Source of the DNA: Candidatus Sulfotelmatobacter sp.
GTDB taxonomy: Bacteria > Acidobacteriota > Terriglobia > Terriglobales > SbA1
DNA: 8,996 nt
Direction of reading: 5' to 3'
NCBI GenBank assembly: GCA_030151135.1
Contig: JASLEQ010000359.1
Coordinates: 1-8,996 of the forward strand
Shown here: positions 1-6,482 of the stretch, in pieces
Numbering within the stretch: the first letter of the stretch is position 1
Layout of the letters: every line of letters starts with the position of its first letter
The notes under the pieces: generated by a model
The model's input: the letters and a program-made list of their open reading frames with translations, nothing else
Database searches by the model: none
What the model was told of the DNA's origin: nothing
Made by a program: the position numbers and the translations under genes

Positions 1-1050
1 TTGATCGTGCTTGGGGACGATCGGTGCATCCTCTTTCGGAGCCGCGGTTCTTTCTTCCGGGGGCAGTCCGAGGAAAGCTGCAGCATTGGCGCCCAGCAGT
101 CGCTGCTTAGCGGTTGACGACAATCCGCTTTCTCGAATCAGCGAGCCAATGCCGTGCTCACCCAGCGGGAACGGATAATCGGATCCGAGCATCACGCGAG
201 TATCTCCCATGGTTTCGACGAGAAATTGCAATGCGCGTGTATCGAAAACGGCGGAATCCACCGAGAAGCGATCGACGTATTGCTTCGGAGGCAATTCGCA
301 AGCGCCATGCGCGACAGGATGGTGCTGCCACGCATTCTGCAAGCGTCCGAGCAGGAAGGCGAAACTTCCCCCGCCGTGCGCGAAGCAGATTCGCAAGGTG
401 CGCGGGAGCCTGTCGAATGCGCCACTGAGAATCAAAGCGACAATGCCAAGCTGGGTTTCGGCGGGCATGCCAACCGTCCACGGCATCATGTACTTTGGCA
501 TGCGTGACTGCCCCAGCATGTCCCACGGATGCACCAGAACCGCTGCGCCCTGATCCGCGCAGTGATGCAAGAACGTTACGATGCCGGGATCGTCCAGGTT
601 CTTCTCGCCGACATGATTTCCAATCTGAACTCCGAGGTGCCCGGACTGCATGGAGCGGCTCAATTCCTTGCACGATGCGTCGATATCCTGCAGGGGAACC
701 TGGCACAAAGCCTTGAGTCTTCCGTTGCCTTTTGCACAGAGTTCGAGGGCAGCATCGTTGAACATCCTGGCGCATTCGAGGGCATGCTCTGCCGGGCGGT
801 TATAGGCAAACAGCACCGGTGTCGCGGAGATGACCTGCAGATCGACGCCGTCGCGGTCCATCTCTTGCAGGCGCACGTCCGGATCCCAACACGCGGAATA
901 AATGTGGCGAAAGAAGCGATCGCCCACCATGATCTCGGCTTTGCCGGGTTCGGTGTGCTTGATCCACGGCCATTCCGGAGTACCGAACCTCTCGGATAAA
1001 TCGGGCCAGGAGCGCGGGAAGAAATGATTGTGAATATCGATGACAGGCAT
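1..1050 (-). CDS. nbaD: 2-amino-3-carboxymuconate-6-semialdehyde decarboxylase (ACMSD), 3'-truncated by the window edge
   Basis: This amidohydrolase-superfamily metalloenzyme decarboxylates 2-amino-3-carboxymuconate semialdehyde, the ring-opened product of 3-hydroxyanthranilate, to 2-aminomuconate semialdehyde in the cytoplasm. I translated it by hand: 350 codons are open from the ATG at 1050 to base 1 with no stop, so the gene is partial. The N-terminus MPVIDIHNHF gives the H-x-H metal pair (H7, H9). Other ligands are H174 in VLVHPWDM, H225 in CFAHGGG and D291 in GSDYPFPLG. R48 and R236 fall where the two substrate-carboxylate arginines of the Pseudomonas enzyme are expected (constant offset of three, from memory). 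Bacterial ACMSD is usually about 335 residues, so the Pro/Glu/Lys-rich tail after about residue 330 is an extension. The ATG directly follows the nbaC stop (TAAATG) and no Shine-Dalgarno is seen, which suggests translational coupling. Identity is firm; only the C-terminal end is unknown. Confidence 0.94.
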   Translation of the reverse strand, partial: MPVIDIHNHFFPRSWPDLSERFGTPEWPWIKHTEPGKAEIMVGDRFFRHIYSACWDPDVRLQEMDRDGVDLQVISATPVLFAYNRPAEHALECARMFNDAALELCAKGNGRLKALCQVPLQDIDASCKELSRSMQSGHLGVQIGNHVGEKNLDDPGIVTFLHHCADQGAAVLVHPWDMLGQSRMPKYMMPWTVGMPAETQLGIVALILSGAFDRLPRTLRICFAHGGGSFAFLLGRLQNAWQHHPVAHGACELPPKQYVDRFSVDSAVFDTRALQFLVETMGDTRVMLGSDYPFPLGEHGIGSLIRESGLSSTAKQRLLGANAAAFLGLPPEERTAAPKEDAPIVPKHDQ

Positions 1051-1584
1051 TTACGGTTTGCCGGGATGAATTGTGCCGCAGTGCTTACACCTGCGCAGGT
1101 TATCGTCGCTATAAAACTTTTCGAATAACGGTGGCAGATCACGAACAATGCTCTTCAGCTTTACCTCAGCCCGATACAACAGTTGGTGACAATTCGGGCA
1201 GTACCATTCGAAACCATCCATTGTTCCTTCTGGGCGAGGCATTTCGACAACCACGCCGATCGTGCCTGGCTGAAGCCGTTGCGGAGAATGCCGCATATGC
1301 TTCGGCAGGAGAAAAATCTCTCCTTCTTTGATCGGCACTTCAAGGGGCGGCTTCCCCGGTGTCTCGATCAAACGCAAAAAAATATCGCCCTTCAGCTGAT
1401 AGAAAAATTCTTCGGTTGGGTCGTCGTGATAGTCGCGACGATTGTTGGGACCTCCCACAACGGTCACCATCATTTCGCCGTCTTCCCACACCTGCGCATT
1501 GCCGACTGGAGGCTTCAGCTTCTCCTTATGGTCTTCGATCCATTTCTGAAAGTTAAAAGCCTTCAATTCCTTGATAGACGGCAT
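1051..1584 (-). CDS. nbaC: 3-hydroxyanthranilate 3,4-dioxygenase
   Basis: This cupin-fold Fe(II) extradiol dioxygenase opens the ring of 3-hydroxyanthranilate to give 2-amino-3-carboxymuconate semialdehyde, the substrate of the next gene. It is 177 residues, the normal size for the bacterial enzyme. Iron ligands are read as H53 and E59 (in YHDDPTEEFFYQ) and H99 (in KHMRHSPQR). The adjacent arginines at 49-50 and R103 match the substrate-binding arginines of the family. A rubredoxin-like second metal site, typical of bacterial members, is present as C129-x2-C132 (WYCPNC) and C166-x2-C169 (RRCKHC). I chose the ATG at 1584 because the cupin N-terminus MPSIKELKAFNF begins there and an AGGAG lies five bases upstream. 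The frame stays open further upstream to 2196, but that stretch is antisense-like and overlaps nbaF and nbaE. The stop TAA abuts the nbaD ATG. Confidence 0.95.
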   Translation of the reverse strand: MPSIKELKAFNFQKWIEDHKEKLKPPVGNAQVWEDGEMMVTVVGGPNNRRDYHDDPTEEFFYQLKGDIFLRLIETPGKPPLEVPIKEGEIFLLPKHMRHSPQRLQPGTIGVVVEMPRPEGTMDGFEWYCPNCHQLLYRAEVKLKSIVRDLPPLFEKFYSDDNLRRCKHCGTIHPGKP

Positions 1585-1589
1585 AATGT

Positions 1590-1594
1590 CTCCT
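1590..1594 (-). promoter_or_regulatory. Shine-Dalgarno of nbaC overlapping the nbaF stop
   Basis: Read on the minus strand, TAGGAGACATTATG combines the nbaF stop (TAG, 1595-1593), the AGGAG element and, five bases later, the nbaC ATG. A ribosome finishing nbaF therefore sits on the nbaC initiation site. The site fixes the nbaC start at 1584. Confidence 0.8.
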
Positions 1595-2015
1595 ACTTCT
1601 CCGGCTTGTATGCGACGGCGCGAATCTCGATGAGCAGATGCGGATGGGGCAACTGATGCACGGCGACCGTCGTTCGCGCCGGCCCATCCTCGTTGAAGTA
1701 CTCGCCATAGATTTCGTTGTATCCCGCGAAGTCGTTCATGTTTACAAGGTAAGAAGTGATCTCGACGACATCGTTCAACCCAGCGTTCATGGAGCCCAGG
1801 ATCTCGCGAATGTTCTCGACGACGGCGCGCGTCTGCTTTCGGATATCCAGAGAAGCCATTCCACGAGCATCCACTTCCGCTCCCGCAATGGAATTGTCGG
1901 CGCGTCGCGCACTCGTCCCGGAAACGATGAGGAAGTCCCCAGCCCGCTTGATGTGAGGATAGTTGCCGCGAGGCTTTGCACGTCCCTCGATAACTTTGCT
2001 TTCGACCTTCCCCAT
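1593..2015 (-). CDS. nbaF: 2-aminomuconate deaminase, RidA/YjgF/UK114 family
   Basis: This small RidA-family enzyme is inferred to deaminate 2-aminomuconate to 4-oxalocrotonate (2-oxohex-3-enedioate), releasing ammonia, after NbaE has oxidised the semialdehyde. The 140-residue protein carries the RidA signatures [13 protein letters not shown] (26-38), [13 protein letters not shown] (111-123) with the family carboxylate-binding arginine R114, and [10 protein letters not shown] with E130. The opening [14 protein letters not shown] resembles the aminomuconate-deaminase branch (AmnD/NbaF) rather than housekeeping RidA, and its place among the dioxygenase, decarboxylase and dehydrogenase genes supports that. 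I prefer the ATG at 2015, with GGA about nine bases upstream. An in-frame TTG at 2033 would add six residues but has a poorer leader. A generic enamine deaminase is the only real alternative. Confidence 0.9.
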   Translation of the reverse strand: MGKVESKVIEGRAKPRGNYPHIKRAGDFLIVSGTSARRADNSIAGAEVDARGMASLDIRKQTRAVVENIREILGSMNAGLNDVVEITSYLVNMNDFAGYNEIYGEYFNEDGPARTTVAVHQLPHPHLLIEIRAVAYKPEK

Positions 2016-2060
2016 CCCGTTTTTTCCGCGCAAGCGACCACGTCACAGCTTGCCTGAGAT

Positions 2061-3515
2061 TCACAGCTTGATACAAATATTGTTCAACTCTGAATAAAAA
2101 TTCAGCGAATGCATTCCGCCTTCGCGTCCGATACCTGAGAGGCCCACACCTCCGAACGGCGTTCGGAGGTCCCGCAGGAACCAGCAATTGACCCAAGTGA
2201 TGCCCACATTCATTTGCTGGGCGACGCGGTGCCCACGCTTCAAGTTGGCGGTCCAGATCGACGCGGCCAGGCCATAGTGCGTGTCATTCGCCATCGCAAC
2301 CGCTTCTTCTTGGGAATCGAACTGCGCGATGTGACACACCGGCCCGAAAATTTCTTCCTTCACGCAGCGGGCGCTTTCCTTAAGGCCAGTATAGACCGTT
2401 GGCTGAACGTAGAATCCTCGGTCGAGGGAGTCTCCGAAATGTGGAACGCCGCCGCCCGTGACCACCGTCGCTCCTTCTTCACGGGCCAGGCGGTAATACG
2501 AGAGAACTTTTTCCCTGTGCTGCGCCGAGATCAACGGCCCGGTTTGCGTATTTGGATCCAGGGGAGATCCGATCCGCAGGTTCTCAGCTTTCTGCTTCAA
2601 AGCTTTTACAAACCGTTCAAAAATTGACCGCTCGACATACACGCGTTCGGCGCAAAGACAGACCTGCCCAGTGTTCAGAAAAACTGCATCGCTGATGCCA
2701 TTCACCGTGTCTTCGAAATCGCAGTCCGCAAAAACGATCGCCGCATTCTTTCCGCCCAGTTCAAACGAAACCGGCTTAACTCCGGAAGCAGCGGCTTTCA
2801 TAATGGCGGCTCCCGTCTGCGACTCTCCGGTAAACGTCAGAGCATTTATATCGGGATGCTTGGTCAGGAACTCTCCGGCCGAGTTTGGTCCGAAGCCGTG
2901 GACGACGTTATAAACGCCATTAGGAATACCAGCATCCTGCATCGCTTCGGCAAGCAGCGTCGCCGTCGCAGGAGTTTCTTCCGACGGCTTGACGACAACA
3001 GCGTTGCCGCACGCCAGCGCCGGCGCGACTTTCCACGTCAGCAGCAAGAGAGGAAGATTCCACGGAGTGATGATTCCGACGACTCCCAGCGGTTTCCGAA
3101 CCGCATAGTTCAGCGCATTCTTTCCATCGGGAGTTTCCGTTTGGAAGGATTCGATTCCGCTGGTCTTAATAAGGTCCGCAAAGGTTCTGAAGTTGGCGGC
3201 GGCCCGAGGCACATCGAGCCTGCTTGCCAACGAGACCGGCTTGCCCGTATCCGCTACTTCGGCGGCGACAAAACAATCGAAGCGCGACTCGATGGCATCG
3301 GCCACCCTGTGGAGTCGTGCAGCCCTCTCTCGAACTGGCAATTTGCCCCACTCGCAGGTCAAAGCCTTTCGCGCCGCCTGCACCGCAGCATCGACTAAAC
3401 CCTCGTCTGCCTCATGGACACGCGCAATGACGCTGCCATCAGCTGGGTTCAGATCGTCGAACTGGCGCTCGCTGCCGACGAACTTTCCATCAATGTAGTT
3501 TTGGATCGACTTCAC
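2061..3515 (-). CDS. nbaE: 2-aminomuconate 6-semialdehyde dehydrogenase (aldehyde dehydrogenase superfamily)
   Basis: This NAD+-dependent enzyme oxidises 2-aminomuconate 6-semialdehyde to 2-aminomuconate. It is 484 residues, typical for the hydroxymuconic/aminomuconic semialdehyde dehydrogenase group. ALDH motifs appear in order: TPWNLP with N153, VVVKPSEETP (173-182), TFTGES (227-232), FELGGKNA with E252, GQVCLCAERV with nucleophile C286, and EEIFGPV (387-393). Spacings N153-E252 (99) and E252-C286 (34) equal those I recall for the Pseudomonas enzyme. R104 and R448 (NCWFLRDLRTPFGG) match its two substrate-carboxylate arginines, which argues against a generic ALDH. Translation starts at a GTG (3515), where the family N-terminus QNYIDGKF begins; only a weak GGCGGGG precedes it. 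This is the first gene of the catabolic cluster, 45 bases ahead of nbaF. Closely related 2-hydroxymuconic semialdehyde dehydrogenase is the main alternative, but the neighbours favour the amino substrate. Confidence 0.93.
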   Translation of the reverse strand: MKSIQNYIDGKFVGSERQFDDLNPADGSVIARVHEADEGLVDAAVQAARKALTCEWGKLPVRERAARLHRVADAIESRFDCFVAAEVADTGKPVSLASRLDVPRAAANFRTFADLIKTSGIESFQTETPDGKNALNYAVRKPLGVVGIITPWNLPLLLLTWKVAPALACGNAVVVKPSEETPATATLLAEAMQDAGIPNGVYNVVHGFGPNSAGEFLTKHPDINALTFTGESQTGAAIMKAAASGVKPVSFELGGKNAAIVFADCDFEDTVNGISDAVFLNTGQVCLCAERVYVERSIFERFVKALKQKAENLRIGSPLDPNTQTGPLISAQHREKVLSYYRLAREEGATVVTGGGVPHFGDSLDRGFYVQPTVYTGLKESARCVKEEIFGPVCHIAQFDSQEEAVAMANDTHYGLAASIWTANLKRGHRVAQQMNVGITWVNCWFLRDLRTPFGGVGLSGIGREGGMHSLNFYSELNNICIKL

Positions 3516-3534
3516 CAGGTGAGAACCCCGCCGA

Positions 3535-3564
3535 ATCGTAACAGTCCCGCGTCAGACGAAGCAA
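3535..3564 (-). promoter_or_regulatory. weak candidate promoter for the nba operon
   Basis: The 67 bases between rfbD and nbaE contain, on the minus strand, TTGCTT (3564-3559), an 18-base spacer and TACGAT (3540-3535). These match the sigma-70 consensus at about three and four of six positions. The placement, roughly 20 bases before the GTG, is right for a promoter of nbaE, but matches this weak arise by chance. No terminator-like hairpin is seen in the same gap, so read-through from rfbD is equally possible. Confidence 0.22.
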
Positions 3565-3582
3565 ACGCCCAACTGGAAGCTT

Positions 3583-4419
3583 TCAGCCGTTTCGCTCTTG
3601 CAGATATCGCTGCAAAGCGTCCTGCCACATTGGCATTTCGATGCCATAGCGATGCAGGCTTGCAGCCGACAGAACGGAGTAAGCCGGACGAGGAGCCGGA
3701 CGCTTCATCTTTTCAGTCGTCGTCGGCCTGACTTCAGTAGGGGATCCCGAGATTCTCAGGATCTCTCGCGCAAACTGGAACCACGTGCATTCCCCGGAAT
3801 TCGTGACGTGCGCAATTCCAGACGCATTTTTGCGGCACAGTGCGATCATCGCTCTCGCAAGATCAACGGAGAATGTCGGGCAGCCCTTCTGGTCGTCAAC
3901 CACGTCGAGCACGGGCCGCGTCGCCGCCAGTTTCAAGATCGTATCGGGGAAACACTTCCCACCCGTGCCGAATAGCCAGGAAGTGCGAGCGATACAGCAC
4001 TCCGGCAGTGTTTTAAGGAGACCGATTTCCGCCTCTGCCTTCGATCGCCCATACACACTTTGCGGATTGCGCGCATCGTCCGCTTCGTATGGCGAGCGCT
4101 TCTTTCCGTCGAACACGTAATCCGAACTGACGAACAGCAACCTGGCCGATGTCTTCTTCGCGGCGAGTGCCACATTCAGTGCGCCGTCGCGATTCACCGC
4201 CAGGGCTAACTCCTGATTGCTTTCGCAACCGTCCACATCCGTATATGCGGCCGCCAGCACAATCCAGTCGGGACGAACCTCCTGAATCTTTTCCGAGACC
4301 TGGGCCGCATCCCGGATGTCGAGGTCTCTGGAACCGAGTCCAGTTATGGCGTCACCTTGCCACTCGCGCATCAAGTCCTTACCGAGCAGGCCGGTCGCCC
4401 CCAAGATCAAAACCTTCAT
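3583..4419 (-). CDS. rfbD: dTDP-4-dehydrorhamnose reductase (RmlD)
   Basis: This is the last enzyme of dTDP-L-rhamnose synthesis: NAD(P)H-dependent reduction of dTDP-4-dehydro-L-rhamnose in the cytoplasm. The 278-residue length is slightly short of the usual 285-300. Its extended-SDR fold shows the dinucleotide motif GATGLLG (7-13), AAYTDVDGCE (57-66), SSDYVFDG (98-105, the usual TDYVFDG region) and the catalytic pair Y123-x3-K127 in YGRSKAEAE. DDQKGCPT (175-182) and RPAYSVL (244-250) are typical RmlD substrate-side motifs. The ATG at 4419 is preceded by AGAGGGA about nine bases away. It is the third gene after rfbB and rfbA, 35 bases downstream of rfbA. No rfbC (epimerase) precedes or follows it here, although the reductase needs the epimerase product. 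Confidence 0.96.
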   Translation of the reverse strand: MKVLILGATGLLGKDLMREWQGDAITGLGSRDLDIRDAAQVSEKIQEVRPDWIVLAAAYTDVDGCESNQELALAVNRDGALNVALAAKKTSARLLFVSSDYVFDGKKRSPYEADDARNPQSVYGRSKAEAEIGLLKTLPECCIARTSWLFGTGGKCFPDTILKLAATRPVLDVVDDQKGCPTFSVDLARAMIALCRKNASGIAHVTNSGECTWFQFAREILRISGSPTEVRPTTTEKMKRPAPRPAYSVLSAASLHRYGIEMPMWQDALQRYLQERNG

Positions 4420-4428
4420 GTACGTGAT

Positions 4429-4435
4429 TCCCTCT
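4429..4435 (-). promoter_or_regulatory. Shine-Dalgarno of rfbD
   Basis: AGAGGGA read on the minus strand lies nine bases before the rfbD ATG, within the 35-base rfbA-rfbD gap. It supports the 4419 start. No hairpin or terminator is visible in this gap, consistent with a shared transcript. Confidence 0.6.
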
Positions 4436-4454
4436 GAGATATGACGCCAGACCG

Positions 4455-5348
4455 TTAAAAGACCTTTTCTCGCAAGAGTTGCAGCAGGTAGTCGCCGTAT
4501 CCGCTATTGCGCATTGACATCGCGATTTTTTCGACTTGCTCGGCGCTAACATAGCCCGACCGGTACGCAATTTCCTCCGGACAAGCAACCATCAGGCCCT
4601 GGCGTTTTTCGATTGCCTGGATGTAGAGCGCAGCATCCATCAACGACTCGTGCGTACCGGTATCGAGCCACGCCATGCCGCGCCCCATCACGATGACCTC
4701 AAGCAGTCCTCTGTTCAAATAGGCCTGATTGACGTCAGTAATCTCGAGCTCGCCTCGCGCACTCGGCTTCAGCGCTTTCGTGATTTCGACCACCTGGCTG
4801 TCATAAAAATAAAGTCCGGTGACCGCATACCGCGACTTCGGATTTTTCGGCTTCTCTTCGATGCTCAGCGCGCGTCCTGTGGCATCGAACTCCACTACCC
4901 CATACCTTTCGGGATCGTGCACCGGATACGCAAACACCCTCGCACCTTTGCCGTGCCCGGTGGCACTGCGCAAATCTTTCGCGAGATCGTGGCCGTAAAA
5001 GATATTGTCGCCGAGCACCAGGGCACAAGGATCGCCATCGATGAACTTCTCTCCCAGCAGAAACGCCTGAGCAATGCCCTCCGGCTTGGGCTGCACCAGG
5101 TATTGCAATTCGATTCCGAACTGGCTCCCGTCGCGCAGCAGTGCCTGCAATTTGGGAGTATCTTCAGGCGTAGAAATAACCAGTATGTGCCGAATCCCCG
5201 CCAGCATGAGCGTGCTCAGCGGGTAATAAACCATGGGCTTGTTGTAGACCGGGAGCAGGCTCTTTCCCATTGCCTGGGTGACCGGATAGAGGCGGGTCCC
5301 CGATCCTCCAGCGAGAATGATGCCTTTGTACCGCAGGTTATCGTTCAT
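4455..5348 (-). CDS. rfbA: glucose-1-phosphate thymidylyltransferase (RmlA)
   Basis: This enzyme joins dTTP and glucose 1-phosphate to make dTDP-glucose, the first step of the dTDP-rhamnose route. At 297 residues it has the standard length of the short homotetrameric RmlA class. The nucleotidyltransferase signature [11 protein letters not shown] is at 14-24, followed by catalytic K29, then [12 protein letters not shown] (85-96), LGDNIFYG (112-119) with metal-binding D114, YGVVEFD (149-155), EEKP (164-167), VTGLYFYD (176-183), GELEITDVN (199-207) and WLDTGT (227-232) with D229. One oddity is that the segment usually read as ISKQLLPVYDKP is [12 protein letters not shown] here; the lysine is kept, so activity is probably intact. 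The ATG at 5348 lies 14 bases after the rfbB stop with no convincing Shine-Dalgarno, so coupling to rfbB is likely. Confidence 0.97.
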   Translation of the reverse strand: MNDNLRYKGIILAGGSGTRLYPVTQAMGKSLLPVYNKPMVYYPLSTLMLAGIRHILVISTPEDTPKLQALLRDGSQFGIELQYLVQPKPEGIAQAFLLGEKFIDGDPCALVLGDNIFYGHDLAKDLRSATGHGKGARVFAYPVHDPERYGVVEFDATGRALSIEEKPKNPKSRYAVTGLYFYDSQVVEITKALKPSARGELEITDVNQAYLNRGLLEVIVMGRGMAWLDTGTHESLMDAALYIQAIEKRQGLMVACPEEIAYRSGYVSAEQVEKIAMSMRNSGYGDYLLQLLREKVF

Positions 5349-5362
5349 GATTAGGCGTTGAT

Positions 5363-6427
5363 TTAGACAGAATAGTGGGTTTCAATCCATTGCCGATAGG
5401 TGCCACTGGTCACATCTTTAATCCAATCCTCATGCTCCAGATACCAGCGAACGGTTTTCTGAATTCCCGTCTCAAACGTTTCCTTCGGCTTCCATCCCAG
5501 TTCATGCTCAATCTTCGTCGCATTCATTGCATAGCGACGGTCATGCCCCGGGCGATCCTTCACATAGGTGATCAACTCTCGTCTCGGCTTCTGCAGAGGA
5601 GCAGAGCTCTCATCGACCAGATCGCAAATTGTATTCACAATTTCGATGTTCTGCTTCTCGTTCCAGCCGCCGATGTTGTACGTCTCGCCGGTTCGCCCTC
5701 GACTTAATACGACGGAAATAGCGTCACAATGATCTTCCACAAAGAGCCAGTCCCGAACATTCTTTCCATCTCCGTAGACCGGCAGTGGCTTGCCATTGCG
5801 CGCATTGAGGATCATCAGCGGAATCAGCTTCTCAGGAAACTGAAACGGTCCGTAGTTGTTCGAACAATTCGTTGTGAGGGTCGGCAGCCCATAGGTGTGT
5901 TGGTACGCGCGCACGATGTGGTCGGAGGCCGCCTTTGAAGCTGCGTAGGGACTGTTCGGCGCATACTGCGTCGTCTCGCTGAAGGGCGGATCATCCGGCC
6001 CGAGTGATCCAAAGACTTCATCGGTAGAAACGTGGAGAAATCGAAAGGCCTGACGATCGGCCTGCGGCAACTCGCTCCAATAGGCGCGTGTCTCCTCCAA
6101 CAGGGCAAACGTTCCGTTCACGTTGGTTTGAATAAAATCTTCAGGCCCGCGGATGGAACGATCTACATGGCTCTCGGCGGCGAAATGAACGATCGCTGCC
6201 GGCCTGTGCTCGATGAGCGTTCGCCGAACAAGCTCACGATCTGCAATGTCTCCTCGAACAAACTGGTATCTCGGATGCTCCGAGACCGATTCCAAGTTAT
6301 GCAGATTCCCCGCGTAGGTGAGCTTGTCAAGATTGACGACTGAGAACGATTTATCCTGAAGTTGCTTCAGGATAAAATTCGACCCGATGAATCCGGCCCC
6401 GCCAGTGACAATGAGCTTTTTGGGCAT
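5363..6427 (-). CDS. rfbB: dTDP-glucose 4,6-dehydratase (RmlB)
   Basis: This NAD+-dependent extended SDR converts dTDP-glucose to dTDP-4-dehydro-6-deoxyglucose. From the chosen ATG it is 354 residues, normal for RmlB. Motifs are [10 protein letters not shown] (8-17) for NAD binding, [11 protein letters not shown] (81-91), the active-site STDEVFG (134-140; T135, D136, E137), Y161-x3-K165 in [29 protein letters not shown] (187-203), [12 protein letters not shown] (217-228) and [11 protein letters not shown] (291-301). I chose the ATG at 6427 because family members start a few residues before the glycine-rich motif. In-frame ATG at 6460 and TTG at 6469 would add 11 or 14 residues (ending in VRSPP) unlike the family. 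None of the three starts has a Shine-Dalgarno; the 6427 ATG is instead preceded by an anti-Shine-Dalgarno-like string. It is the first gene of rfbB-rfbA-rfbD, just after a terminator. Confidence 0.95.
   Translation of the reverse strand: MPKKLIVTGGAGFIGSNFILKQLQDKSFSVVNLDKLTYAGNLHNLESVSEHPRYQFVRGDIADRELVRRTLIEHRPAAIVHFAAESHVDRSIRGPEDFIQTNVNGTFALLEETRAYWSELPQADRQAFRFLHVSTDEVFGSLGPDDPPFSETTQYAPNSPYAASKAASDHIVRAYQHTYGLPTLTTNCSNNYGPFQFPEKLIPLMILNARNGKPLPVYGDGKNVRDWLFVEDHCDAISVVLSRGRTGETYNIGGWNEKQNIEIVNTICDLVDESSAPLQKPRRELITYVKDRPGHDRRYAMNATKIEHELGWKPKETFETGIQKTVRWYLEHEDWIKDVTSGTYRQWIETHYSV
6350..6376 (-). repeat. perfect 12-bp inverted repeat inside the rfbB start region
   Basis: On the minus strand the arms TTTATCCTGAAG (6376-6365) and CTTCAGGATAAA (6361-6350) are exact reverse complements separated by CAA. 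The structure spans exactly codons 18-26 of rfbB (FILKQLQDK). In RNA it would be a 12-bp hairpin beginning 51 bases after the A of the ATG. It lacks a trailing U-tract, so it is not a standard terminator. Confidence 0.9.
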
Positions 6428-6476
6428 AGGAGGTGATCGCACAGCAGTAAGCCCTGGCATCGCGATCAAGTCATCG

Positions 6477-6482
6477 ATTGTA
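6477..6482 (-). promoter_or_regulatory. candidate -10 element for the rfbBAD operon
   Basis: TACAAT on the minus strand matches five of six bases of the sigma-70 -10 consensus and lies at the end of the upstream gene's terminator T-tract. A transcript would start near 6470, about 43 bases before the preferred rfbB ATG. No good -35 hexamer is found 15-18 bases upstream, where the terminator stem lies, so this is tentative. Confidence 0.25.

Noticed and set aside
158..1148. Minus-strand open frames of 205 and 162 codons suggesting that the left-end gene is broken or frameshifted
   Set aside because: The correct frame is continuously open from 1050 to 1 and encodes a complete set of ACMSD motifs, so there is no frameshift. 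The other frames are shadows.
1585..2196. Upstream in-frame extension of nbaC (frame open to 2196)
   Set aside because: It would run over all of nbaF and the end of nbaE in another frame. The residues there are Arg-rich and featureless, and the nbaC Shine-Dalgarno and cupin N-terminus fix the start at 1584.
2856..3398. 180-codon plus-strand frame opposite nbaE
   Set aside because: Its composition is Arg/Ser-rich with no motif, and it lies entirely antisense to a well-supported dehydrogenase.
4536..5354. 272-codon open frame on the plus strand opposite rfbA
   Set aside because: It mirrors rfbA almost end to end, shows no recognisable domain, and rfbA has every RmlA motif. It is a codon-bias shadow.
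5857..5868. Palindrome TTGTTCGAACAA, loosely like a Gram-positive LexA box
   Set aside because: It lies deep within rfbB, encoding the conserved NCSNN residues, far from any start, and deviates from the LexA consensus. Coincidence is likely.
6428..6437. AGGAGGTGAT on the plus strand as a Shine-Dalgarno for a divergent gene
   Set aside because: It is a perfect ribosome-site string, but no ATG, GTG or TTG follows at usable spacing and no plus-strand protein of merit starts there.
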